From NCBI GenBank assembly GCA_036384655.1, contig DASVLX010000271.1, positions 1 to 32,094 of the forward strand: DNA of 32,094 bases, read 5' to 3'. A model generated the notes under the pieces. That model was not told the origin of the DNA, ran no database searches, and worked only from the letters and a program-made list of their open reading frames with translations. This document shows, piece by piece, positions 7,452 through 14,034 of the stretch. This stretch comes from DASVLX01 sp036384655 (GTDB taxonomy: Bacteria > Actinomycetota > Actinomycetes > Mycobacteriales > Pseudonocardiaceae). Both the position numbers and the translations under genes were made by a program. Positions within the stretch are counted from its first letter, which is position 1, and every line of letters starts with the position of its first letter.

Positions 7452-8966
7452 TGAAGAGCCCAACGGCATCCGGAGCGCGGCCTCGGTTCCGCGCGGTTCT
7501 TTACTCCGAATTGACAAAGAGCCGCGCAGTTCGCTGTCCACCAGGGTCCGCACGATCTGTAGTCCCAGCCGGTTGGTGCGTTCCAGCGAAAAGCCCTTCG
7601 GCAGGCCCACGCCGTCATCCGACACGACGACATCCAGCCACTTCGCGGACCGTTCGACCTTGACCAGCACGACACCCTGCCGGGGTGCGGGGTAGGCATG
7701 CTCGAACGCGTTCTGTACCAGTTCGGTGAGCACCAGAACCAGCGGCGTGGCGCGTTCCGCCGACACGATCCCGAACTTGCCCTCGCGACGCACGGTGACC
7801 CGGCTGTCGGTGCCGGCCAGGTCGCTCATCATCGGGATGACCTTGCCGACCAGATCGTCGAGGTCCACCCGCTCGTCCACGGACATGGACAGCGTCTCGT
7901 GCACCATCGCGATCGAGGTGATCCGGCGGACCGACTCGTTGAGCGCGGCCACCGCCTCCGGGCTGGACGTCCGGCGGGTCTGCAGCCGCAGCAGCGCGGC
8001 CACCGTCTGCAGATTGTTCTTGACCCGGTGGTGGATCTCCCGGATCGTGGCGTCCTTGGACATCAACGCCCGGTCCTTGCGCCGCACCTCCGTGACGTCC
8101 CGGACCAGCACCAACGCACCGGCGGCCTGGCCCTTCGGGCGCAGCGGCAGGGCACGGAACAACACCGCCGCACCGCGCCGGGCCTCCGCCTCGATGCGTT
8201 GGCTCGGCTCCCCGTCCAGCGCCTGCCGCATCCGCTGCGCGACCTCGGTCGCGTCGAACGGGTCGGCCAGCAACGACCTGGTCAGCGGTGCCAGCCGGGT
8301 GCCGATCAGGTCGGCCGCGTGGCCGAGCCGGTGGTACGCGGACAGCGCGTTCGGGCTGGCGAACACCACGGTTCCGGTGGCGTCCAACCGGATCGTGCCG
8401 TCCCCGACCCGCGGGCTGGTGTGCACGTCGGGCCTGGTCTCCTGGCTCGGGAAGGTGCCGTCGGCGACCATCTCGCACAGGTCGGCGGCCACGCCCAGAT
8501 ACGCGATCTCCAGTGAGCTGGGCACCCTGGGCACGGCGAGGTTGGTGTCCCGGGACAGCACGGCGACCACCGTGCCGTCGAGCACGACCGGGATCGCCTC
8601 ACGGCGGACCGGGACCCCGCGCTGCCACACCGGCCGGTCCTCGCGGCAGATCCGGCCGTCGGTCATCGCGTTCGCCAGCTGGGTGTGCTCGGAGATCGGC
8701 ACGATGCTGCCGACCGCGTCCTCGGGATGCGCGGTGACGGCGGTGGTCGGCCGGGCCTGAGCCACGCACAGGAAGCGGTCGCCGTGATCGCCCGGGAAGC
8801 TCTCCGCGTGCTCGGCCTCGTCGGAGTCCTCACGAACCCAGAGCAGGAAGTCGGCGAACGACAGATCGGCCAGCAACTGCCACTCGGCCACCACGCGCTG
8901 CAGGTGTTCGACGGCCGGGCCGGGCAGCCGGGTGTGCTCCGCGAGCAGGTCAACCAGCGTGGACAC
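7446..8966 (-). CDS. pdtaS: Sensor histidine kinase PdtaS
   Basis: A cytosolic HisKA_2-type histidine kinase, 506 residues from the chosen start, that partners the ANTAR response regulator PdtaR, which is not in this window. Domain order: N-terminal GAF-like sensor domain (first ~140 residues), PAS domain (about 190-300), then the dimerisation and phosphoacceptor helix with IREIHHRVKNNLQT, where the His is phosphorylated. The ATPase domain follows, with the N box (ELVQNAFEHAY) and G1 box (SDDGVGLP). No membrane segment is present. The GTG at 8966 aligns with the N-terminus of M. tuberculosis PdtaS (Rv3220c). A GTG at 8999 overlaps the upstream carrier-protein stop as GTGA and is an alternative. 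The two genes form an operon. Confidence 0.92.
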   Translation of the reverse strand: MSTLVDLLAEHTRLPGPAVEHLQRVVAEWQLLADLSFADFLLWVREDSDEAEHAESFPGDHGDRFLCVAQARPTTAVTAHPEDAVGSIVPISEHTQLANAMTDGRICREDRPVWQRGVPVRREAIPVVLDGTVVAVLSRDTNLAVPRVPSSLEIAYLGVAADLCEMVADGTFPSQETRPDVHTSPRVGDGTIRLDATGTVVFASPNALSAYHRLGHAADLIGTRLAPLTRSLLADPFDATEVAQRMRQALDGEPSQRIEAEARRGAAVLFRALPLRPKGQAAGALVLVRDVTEVRRKDRALMSKDATIREIHHRVKNNLQTVAALLRLQTRRTSSPEAVAALNESVRRITSIAMVHETLSMSVDERVDLDDLVGKVIPMMSDLAGTDSRVTVRREGKFGIVSAERATPLVLVLTELVQNAFEHAYPAPRQGVVLVKVERSAKWLDVVVSDDGVGLPKGFSLERTNRLGLQIVRTLVDSELRGSLSIRSKEPRGTEAALRMPLGSSR

Positions 8967-8995
8967 GGCAATGCGGATGAACCGCGTCGAAGAAG

Positions 8996-9211
8996 TCACT
9001 CCACCACGGCGATCAGGTCGCCTTCCTGGACCACATCGCCCTGGTGGACGGCGAGCTTGGTCACCGTGCCGCCGGCCTCGACCAGCACCGGGATCTCCAT
9101 TTTCATCGACTCCAACAGCACGACTGTATCCCCATCGCCGACCCTGCCGCCCTCGGCGACCAGGACATCCATCACGTTCGCGACGATCTCGGCGCGAATC
9201 TCCTCGGCCAT
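8996..9211 (-). CDS. Small biotin/lipoyl-attachment carrier protein (TB7.3-like)
   Basis: A 71-residue single biotinyl domain. The attachment motif ESMKMEI puts the modified lysine at residue 37, and the flanking glycine-rich turns (AEGGRVGDGD and VHQGDVVQEGD) are the expected hairpins. M. tuberculosis TB7.3 (Rv3221c), in the same position next to pdtaS, is a biotinylated protein of the same size. Stand-alone carriers of this type have no clearly assigned carboxylase partner. The stop overlaps the GTG at 8999 upstream of the pdtaS domain, so co-translation is likely. The start ATG at 9211 follows a weakly purine-rich stretch. Confidence 0.92.
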   Translation of the reverse strand: MAEEIRAEIVANVMDVLVAEGGRVGDGDTVVLLESMKMEIPVLVEAGGTVTKLAVHQGDVVQEGDLIAVVE

Positions 9212-9331
9212 GGCCTCGTCTCCCTCATCTGGCTGCGTCGATCAAACCATGAACGGCCCCGGACTACATTGTCCCGACCGCGTGGAACACTAGGGAAACA
9301 AGCAGGTCCCAATTTCCGAGGAGACAGACGC

Positions 9332-9403
9332 ATGTCCAAGCGTGCGCGCAAGCGTCGTGACCGCAAGAAGGGCGCCAACCACGGCAAGCGGCCGAACACC
9401 TGA
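9332..9403 (+). CDS. 50S ribosomal protein bL37 (23 residues)
   Basis: A tiny, extremely basic protein of 23 residues that starts MSKRARKRRDRKKG and ends NHGKRPNT. It matches the actinobacterial ribosomal protein bL37 found in mycobacterial 50S subunits, which is 24 residues long and ends NHGKRPNA. A clear GAGGAG ribosome binding site lies about 8 bases upstream of the ATG. It is divergent from the carrier-protein gene and followed by a hairpin. The gene is below usual length cut-offs and is easily missed. Recognition rests on the shared KKG/NHGKRPN pattern and conserved size. Confidence 0.88.
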   Translation: MSKRARKRRDRKKGANHGKRPNT

Positions 9404-9436
9404 GGGTGCCCGTAGGCACGATGGAAGGACATGGGC

Positions 9437-9464
9437 GACGCCCCCGCCGAACGGCCGGGGCGTC
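9437..9464 (+). terminator. Hairpin after bL37
   Basis: Inverted repeat GACGCCCC / GGGGCGTC with a 12-base loop, 34 bases after the bL37 stop and before the convergent rsrA end. There is no long T run, so it is called with moderate confidence. Confidence 0.55.
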
Positions 9465-9475
9465 GTTCGTGCACA

Positions 9476-9503
9476 TCCGGCGTTCCAGGTGGATGCGGTG
9501 CAA
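9476..9503. repeat. Solitary copy of the dispersed TTCCAGGTGGATGCGG repeat
   Basis: The core TCCGGCGTTCCAGGTGGATG plus CGG (23 bases) is identical to cores of the tandem ~110-bp repeats at 31.4-31.7 kb. It lies in the convergent intergenic region between bL37 and rsrA, in the same orientation as the other copies. Confidence 0.8.
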
Positions 9504-9541
9504 GGCCGAGAACGCCGGCCCGCGCCGCCTGGGACGGCGGA

Positions 9542-9871
9542 TCAGCTCGGCTCGTGGTGGTGCACCTCTACGGTGGTGACCTGAGTGACCTCGATCGTGC
9601 CGTCCTCCGCGCGCTGCAGGGTCGCCTGGTGCTGGATCGCGGCGCGAACCCGGTCGCGCAGGTGGGACGAGGCATGATCGCCGCCGCACTTGCGTGCCAG
9701 CAGCAGCTTGAGCTTCTCCTCCAGGCCGTACTGCTCAAGGCACGGCGAGCACTCGTCGAGATGCTGCTGAAGCTTGCGGCGATGGTCGGGATCACCCTCG
9801 TTGTCCAACAGCAGGTAGACCTCGGCGAGAAGTTGGCGGCAGTCCAGCTCGTGGGGTTTGCCACAACTCAT
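9542..9871 (-). CDS. rsrA: Zinc anti-sigma factor RsrA (mycothiol-system type)
   Basis: A 109-residue ZAS-family anti-sigma factor that holds SigR inactive until thiol oxidation releases it. Zinc and redox residues are all present: C3, H7, C11, then the HxxxCxxC signature as H37-C41-C44, and C62. The rest is helical, with a His-rich tail ending in HHHEPS. The ATG at 9871 overlaps the sigR stop by one base (TGATG), a translationally coupled arrangement typical for sigR-rsrA and M. tuberculosis sigH-rshA. The product is expected to be made in step with SigR from the SigR-type promoter at 10.8 kb. Confidence 0.95.
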   Translation of the reverse strand: MSCGKPHELDCRQLLAEVYLLLDNEGDPDHRRKLQQHLDECSPCLEQYGLEEKLKLLLARKCGGDHASSHLRDRVRAAIQHQATLQRAEDGTIEVTQVTTVEVHHHEPS

Positions 9872-10584
9872 CAGCGGGACACCTCCCCGACCGACGACGA
9901 AGCCTCGGCGGCCCCCGACGATCCGTTCGCCCGGCCCGCGGCGGAGTCCCCGGCGGAGTCACCGGAGGATCCGCCGGAACCGTTGCGCAGGAAGCCGCGG
10001 TCGCGAGCGACATCGGTCAGAAGGTCACGAAGCTGGCGCCGGCCGCGGTGCAGCCGGGACATCACGGTGCCGATCGGGGTGCCCATGATGTCGGCGATCT
10101 CCTTGTAGGCGAATCCCTCGACATCGGCGAGGTAGACGGCCATCCGGAAGTCCTCCGGCAGCTGCTGCAGTGCCGCCTTCACGTCGTTGTCGGGCAGCCG
10201 GTCCATCGCTTCGAGCTCAGCCGACCGCAGGCCGCTGGACGTGTGACTCTCCGCCTGCGCCAACTGCCAGTCGGTGATCTCCTCGGTCGGAGTCTGCTGC
10301 GGCTGGCGCTGACGCTTGCGGTAGCTGTTGATATACGTGTTGGTGAGGATCCGGTACAGCCACGCCTTGAGGTTCGTGCCAGCGGTGAACGACCCGAACG
10401 CGCCGAACGCCTTCAGGTACGTCTCTTGAACCAGGTCCTCCGCATCCGCCGGGTTGCGCGTCATCCGGAGTGCGGCGGAATACAGCTGATCGAGCAGGGG
10501 CATGGCCTCCCGCTCGAACCGAGCAGCGAGCTCCTCGCTGGCGTCGGCACTCTGGCTGGTCGAATTGGCGTGGGTACCTGGCAC
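9871..10584 (-). CDS. sigR: ECF sigma factor SigR/SigH (oxidative and thiol stress)
   Basis: A group 4 sigma factor of 237 residues from the chosen GTG. Region 2 spans the sequence from ARFEREAMPLLDQLYSAALRM to LKAWLYRILTNTYINSYRK. Region 4 covers LPEDFRMAVYLADVEGFAYKEIADIM and IGTVMSRLHRGRRQLR. A Gly/Ser-rich C-terminal tail contains a 12-bp tandem duplication (Gly-Asp-Ser-Ala repeats). The GTG at 10584 has an excellent GGGAAGGGAG ribosome binding site. The frame continues upstream to an ATG at 10839, but that ATG lies inside the -35 box of the SigR-type promoter, so it could be used only by a longer transcript. Streptomyces SigR is known to have a longer, unstable isoform. It is coupled to rsrA. 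Confidence 0.95.
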   Translation of the reverse strand: MPGTHANSTSQSADASEELAARFEREAMPLLDQLYSAALRMTRNPADAEDLVQETYLKAFGAFGSFTAGTNLKAWLYRILTNTYINSYRKRQRQPQQTPTEEITDWQLAQAESHTSSGLRSAELEAMDRLPDNDVKAALQQLPEDFRMAVYLADVEGFAYKEIADIMGTPIGTVMSRLHRGRRQLRDLLTDVARDRGFLRNGSGGSSGDSAGDSAAGRANGSSGAAEASSSVGEVSR

Positions 10585-10815
10585 CGGGCTCCCTTCCCGC
10601 CGACTGACACGGCCTGTCACCGTCGGCGACGCCGCCGTCGACACCCCGATCGACGCAGGCGCGGGCGGAGGCACATATGTCGGGGTCGAGGATACCCGGA
10701 CGCCGGTAGGCCGACAGTCGGCTCGCCCCCTCGGACAGCTGCCGTGCCGCCGGGCCGATTCAGTCGCCCGCGGACCGAGGTGCTCGTTTACCACATTGGG
10801 ACCCACATCCGGACC

Positions 10816-10843
10816 AAACGCCGTTGTCCGGGCACTCATTCCC
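10816..10843 (-). promoter_or_regulatory. SigR-dependent autoregulatory promoter of sigR
   Basis: On the minus strand GGGAAT is followed by exactly 18 bases and then GTTT. This is the known SigR/SigH consensus (GGGAAT-N18-GTT). It lies about 235 bases before the GTG start of sigR, so transcription should begin near 10.81 kb and leave a long leader, or allow an in-frame extended isoform from an internal start. The rest of 10585-10915 shows nothing else except the tandem duplication listed separately. Confidence 0.85.
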
Positions 10844-10878
10844 GACCCCCGGTCAGCCCATCAGATGAAACAGCGCCG

Positions 10879-10910
10879 GCCACATCACGGACTAGCCACA
10901 TCACGGACCG
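10879..10910. repeat. 16-bp tandem duplication just after the tmoF stop
   Basis: GCCACATCACGGACTA at 10879-10894 is followed by GCCACATCACGGACCG at 10895-10910 (14 of 16 identical), starting five bases beyond the tmoF stop codon at 10916-10918. Confidence 0.8.
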
Positions 10911-10915
10911 ATCGG

Positions 10916-12004
10916 TCAGCCGAAGCTGTCCACGTGAACGCGGTCGCGCAGCACGGCGTACCGGGCCAGGAGTTCCTCGACGGCCCGGACCATCGGCGGT
11001 GGCCCGGCGAGGTAGACCTCGACCGGATTACCGGCGCCCGGCTCGCCGGAGTAGCCGGCGAGCACGGCTTCGAGGGCATCGGTGACCAGGCCCGTCTGGC
11101 CGGTCCAGGACTCGTCCGGTTTCAGCAGCGCGCCGTGCAGCCGAGCGTTGGCGATGGCGTCCGTCAGCAGCCGCAGTTCGTCCCAGCAGACCAGCTCCTC
11201 TCGGGTCGTCGCACCGTAGACGACATGCACCCGCGGGCCACCGGCGGATCGTTCGGCCAGGTCCCGGACCATCGCGAGGATGGCGGAGATCCCGGTCCCG
11301 CCGGCGACCAGCACCACCGGGTTCTCGGTCTCCCGCAGCCACATGTCGCCATAGGGCAGCTCAATCGGGATGATCTCGCCGGGCGACAGGGCGAACAGCC
11401 GGCCGCTGCCCGGCCCGTTTGGATAGTGCTTGGCGATGAACTCGACCCGGTTGCCGCCGGGCAGGCCGGCCAGGGACAGGCAGCGCCGGAGCCCGGGCTC
11501 GGTCTCCAGGATGGCGAACTGGCCGGGGCGGTAGTCGGCGACCAGCGGTGATCCGTCGTTGTCGGTCAGCTCGAACCGGAACCTGGCGATCGCCGGCCCG
11601 AGGGGTTCGACGTCGACCAGCCGGCCGAGGTAGTCGCGCAGCGGCCGTTCCGGCGGTGGCTGGTGATCCACCCACCGCGGCCTGATCACCAGATCGCCGC
11701 ACGGCGTCGACTGGCACAGCACGACCCGTCGGCGACGCTCGTCCCGCGGTTCCACCGCCGGCGCGCCGGGAAACAGCAGCTCGGTCCGGCCCTCGACCAC
11801 GGTCGCCTTGCAGCTGCCGCAGCTACCCCAGCCGCATTCGAAGGGGAACCAGATCCCGGCACGGCGGGCGGCGGCGTGGATCCGCTGGCCGACCGGGACG
11901 TCGAACACCTCGTCGGATCCGGAGACCCTGACATGGTGCACGGCCTGCTGGCCCGTGACGTCCCGGTCGGCCGGGGACGCACCCGGCGCTGGTGCAGTGG
12001 TCAC
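10916..12004 (-). CDS. tmoF: Toluene monooxygenase-type reductase (TmoF-like)
   Basis: Electron-transfer flavoprotein of the six-component monooxygenase, moving electrons from NAD(P)H through FAD and a 2Fe-2S centre to the Rieske protein. 362 residues. The N-terminal plant-type ferredoxin domain has cysteines C57, C62, C65 and C97 (FECGWGSCGSCK ... VVLCQ). The FAD domain follows, with YRPGQFAILE and LRRCLSLAG in place of the common RxYS motif. The NAD domain has VLVAGGTGISAILAM and the terminal YLAGPPPMVRAVEELL. It starts with GTG overlapping the tmoE stop by 4 bases (GTGA). It is the last gene of the operon, and the next gene on the same strand is sigR, 331 bases from tmoF stop to sigR start. 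Confidence 0.92.
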   Translation of the reverse strand: MTTAPAPGASPADRDVTGQQAVHHVRVSGSDEVFDVPVGQRIHAAARRAGIWFPFECGWGSCGSCKATVVEGRTELLFPGAPAVEPRDERRRRVVLCQSTPCGDLVIRPRWVDHQPPPERPLRDYLGRLVDVEPLGPAIARFRFELTDNDGSPLVADYRPGQFAILETEPGLRRCLSLAGLPGGNRVEFIAKHYPNGPGSGRLFALSPGEIIPIELPYGDMWLRETENPVVLVAGGTGISAILAMVRDLAERSAGGPRVHVVYGATTREELVCWDELRLLTDAIANARLHGALLKPDESWTGQTGLVTDALEAVLAGYSGEPGAGNPVEVYLAGPPPMVRAVEELLARYAVLRDRVHVDSFG

Positions 12005-13005
12005 AGCACGTCCGCGAGCAGTCGGGACCGGGCCTGGGTGGCCGCGTCGATGACCTGCCCGGCCGGGAACGGCCGAGGCGCGGTGCCGAACAGCTCGGCC
12101 AGCCCGACGATCGCCGCGTCGGCCGGCGGCACATGCCGGTCCAGCCAGCCACGGAGAACGTCGGCGAGTCCGGGGTCGGCCGTGACCGCGTACTGGACCA
12201 GAGCCGAGGTCCAGTTCTGGCTGCGGCTGCTGTCGCGCTGGAACTCCGCCAGCAGCAGGGCCAGGAACTCGTCGTCATGGGCGATGGCGAGATTGGCCAG
12301 TTGCTCGTTGACCACGGCGTCGATGGCTGGCTTGAGAGCCAGGTTGAGCACGGCGAACGCCTCGCCCCAGTCGTAGACGCCGAGCATCCGCTCGGCCGCC
12401 TCGCGCAGTGGCTGCCACCTCGGGTCGGACTGCCACGGGTCGCGGGCGGTGGCCGTGCTGGCGATCTCCTCACCGTGCGCGTTGGCCAGCAGCCTGGTCA
12501 GGTAGGCGATCCGCTGGATCCGGCGCATCTCGTCGGAGGCCTGGAAGTAGGCGCAGTTGATGATGTACGCCGACGGCGCCATCTGGCCCACGTACAGAGC
12601 GGTCATCTGCAGGATGTGCAGCGGGAACCGCAGCGGCACCAGCAGCCGGGCCAGCGTGGCGACCCAGTTGGCGTCGTAGGACTCCACGGTGTGGGCGTCC
12701 TCGTGGTGATCGATCAGCAGGTCGAGGTAGGTCTCCCGGTCATGCTGCAGGGTCACGTAGTCGGAGTAGGTGAGCTTGGCCGGGTCGCGAAACCCTTCCC
12801 AGTCGGCGACGTTGAACGGCGAGCCCTCGCGATAGGTCAGGTACCACTGGTTGATCGCGGCACCCGGGTCCATCTCGAACGGCGCCGGCTCTCGCCGGAA
12901 GCTGTGGTTGAACTTGGCGGCGGTGGCCTCGTAGACACTCGGCCGGCGCCGCACCTCACCCAGCAGGCTCCACGTCCTGGGCGGTTTGCGATGGGTGACT
13001 GCCAT
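12001..13005 (-). CDS. tmoE: Diiron monooxygenase hydroxylase beta subunit (TmoE-like)
   Basis: Structural subunit of the (alpha-beta-gamma)2 hydroxylase; it has the ferritin-like fold but does not hold the diiron site. 334 residues, close to the 327 of the Pseudomonas mendocina protein. Recognisable family segments are PRTWSLLGEVRRRPSVYE at the N-terminus, INQWYLTYREGSPF, LTYSDYVTLQHDRETYLD, and the helix YFQASDEMRRIQRIAYLTRLL. The ATG at 13005 lies two bases after the tmoD stop. The stop overlaps the tmoF start. The subunit is needed for assembly with TmoA and TmoB. Confidence 0.92.
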   Translation of the reverse strand: MAVTHRKPPRTWSLLGEVRRRPSVYEATAAKFNHSFRREPAPFEMDPGAAINQWYLTYREGSPFNVADWEGFRDPAKLTYSDYVTLQHDRETYLDLLIDHHEDAHTVESYDANWVATLARLLVPLRFPLHILQMTALYVGQMAPSAYIINCAYFQASDEMRRIQRIAYLTRLLANAHGEEIASTATARDPWQSDPRWQPLREAAERMLGVYDWGEAFAVLNLALKPAIDAVVNEQLANLAIAHDDEFLALLLAEFQRDSSRSQNWTSALVQYAVTADPGLADVLRGWLDRHVPPADAAIVGLAELFGTAPRPFPAGQVIDAATQARSRLLADVL

Positions 13006-13007
13006 GG

Positions 13008-13307
13008 TCAGTCCTGCCTCTCCAGGTACCAGACGACCTCGTTGTCGTCGACTTTCATCCGGCCGGCGAATCCGGCCAGCGAGGGTTCGAGCCGATGCAG
13101 TGGGAAGGACCTGCCGAGTTCCTCCTCCAGGCTCTGGCGGGTCAGCCGGCAGTGGCCGGGGATGCCCACCCGGATGTAGCCGCCCTCGTCCTCGACGGCG
13201 ACCTCGGCGTCCGGGTTGTCGGTCTCGATGGCGGCGATCACGGCATCCGCCAGGTCCGCGTCCATGCCGCGGATGACCGGGCCAACCATCTTCGTGCGGG
13301 TCTGCAT
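13008..13307 (-). CDS. tmoD: Monooxygenase coupling/effector protein (TmoD, MmoB/DmpM family)
   Basis: Cofactor-less effector that binds the hydroxylase and tunes access to and activity of the diiron centre. 99 residues against about 103 for TmoD. The core pattern VGPVIRGMDADLADAVIAAIETDNP, followed by EVAVEDEGGYIRVGIPG and a terminal WYLER, is that of the family. The ATG at 13307 has a GAGAGGAG ribosome binding site. An upstream in-frame ATG at 13331 lacks one and is not preferred. It lies 50 bases after tmoC and almost touches tmoE. Confidence 0.92.
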   Translation of the reverse strand: MQTRTKMVGPVIRGMDADLADAVIAAIETDNPDAEVAVEDEGGYIRVGIPGHCRLTRQSLEEELGRSFPLHRLEPSLAGFAGRMKVDDNEVVWYLERQD

Positions 13308-13357
13308 GGCGCTCCTCTCTTCGGGCGTCATTCGGTGTTCGGGAACCGTGTTCGGGG

Positions 13358-13732
13358 TCAGGTCTCCTGGCGGTTGTGGTGGCGTTGGCCGTCGCGCGGG
13401 ATGCCGACATCGATCTCGCCGTCGGCCACCCGAACCGGGTACTCGAAAAGCTGGCAGTCCCTCGGGTTCACGCCCGCTCCGGAGGCCATGTCGAACTCCC
13501 AGTTGTGGCCGTGGCACAGCAGGACGTTCGTGTCCGGGTCCCATTTCCCGTCGGCGAGCAGGAGTTCCTGATGCGGGCACATCCCCTGGAAGGCCTTGAC
13601 CTGCCCGTCCAGCAGGTGCACCAGCAGCACCGGCTCGCCGTCGACCTCGACATCGAGGATGTCGCCCTCCCACAGCTCGTCAGCGGTGGCGGCGGCGACC
13701 CAGCGGATCTCGGCGGTGATGTCGTCGGTCAT
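13358..13732 (-). CDS. tmoC: Rieske-type ferredoxin of the monooxygenase (TmoC-like)
   Basis: Small 2Fe-2S Rieske protein carrying electrons from the reductase to the hydroxylase. 124 residues. The cluster ligands are C52-x-H54 (CPHQELL) and C73-x2-H76 (CHGH), with 18 residues between the two pairs. The ending GEIDVGIPRDGQR is typical of the family. The start ATG at 13732 overlaps the tmoB stop as ATGA, so the 12 extra upstream codons in the open frame are not used. A Rieske protein (not a plant-type ferredoxin) together with a separate TmoB places the complex in the four-component toluene/alkene/isoprene monooxygenase group, not the phenol hydroxylase or methane monooxygenase groups. Confidence 0.93.
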   Translation of the reverse strand: MTDDITAEIRWVAAATADELWEGDILDVEVDGEPVLLVHLLDGQVKAFQGMCPHQELLLADGKWDPDTNVLLCHGHNWEFDMASGAGVNPRDCQLFEYPVRVADGEIDVGIPRDGQRHHNRQET

Positions 13733-13974
13733 CCGTGCACGACCTCCAGCACATCCAGCGGAGTGCAACCCGCCTCGGCGAGAGTGCTGTTGTCGTCCAA
13801 CAACTCGCCCTTGAAGCGGACCCGCCAGGCGCCCTCCTGGGCGGGAACCCGCCTGTTCACGCCGTGGTAGGCGATCTTCTCCGCCACGACCGTCATCGGA
13901 TCGGTGTCGTCCACGGGCACCAGGACGATCACGAAGTCACCCTCGACGATGCCCTGCACCGGCAGCGCTGCCAT
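13729..13974 (-). CDS. tmoB: Monooxygenase hydroxylase gamma subunit (TmoB-like)
   Basis: Small ubiquitin-like gamma subunit of the hydroxylase, 81 residues. It aligns by eye with TmoB of P. mendocina across its length: PV near the start, DFVIVLVPVDDTDPM, VAEKIAYHGVNRRV, then TLAEAG and the terminal EVVHG strand. An AAGGAG ribosome binding site precedes the ATG. The 48 bases separating it from the tmoA stop are largely a 15-bp tandem repeat that carries two further in-frame stop codons. The stop overlaps tmoC. Confidence 0.92.
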   Translation of the reverse strand: MAALPVQGIVEGDFVIVLVPVDDTDPMTVVAEKIAYHGVNRRVPAQEGAWRVRFKGELLDDNSTLAEAGCTPLDVLEVVHG

Positions 13975-13989
13975 GTCCGTTCTCCTTTT

Positions 13990-14034
13990 GTGTCAGGCGT
14001 TTCTGTCTCAGGCGTTTCCGTGTCAGGCGTTCTG
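13990..14034. repeat. Three 15-bp tandem repeats spanning the tmoA stop
   Basis: Units at 13990-14004, 14005-14019 and 14020-14034, each containing TCAGGCGTT. On the minus strand each reads AACGCCTGA, so the Asn-Ala-stop end of TmoA is present three times in the same frame. Confidence 0.9.
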
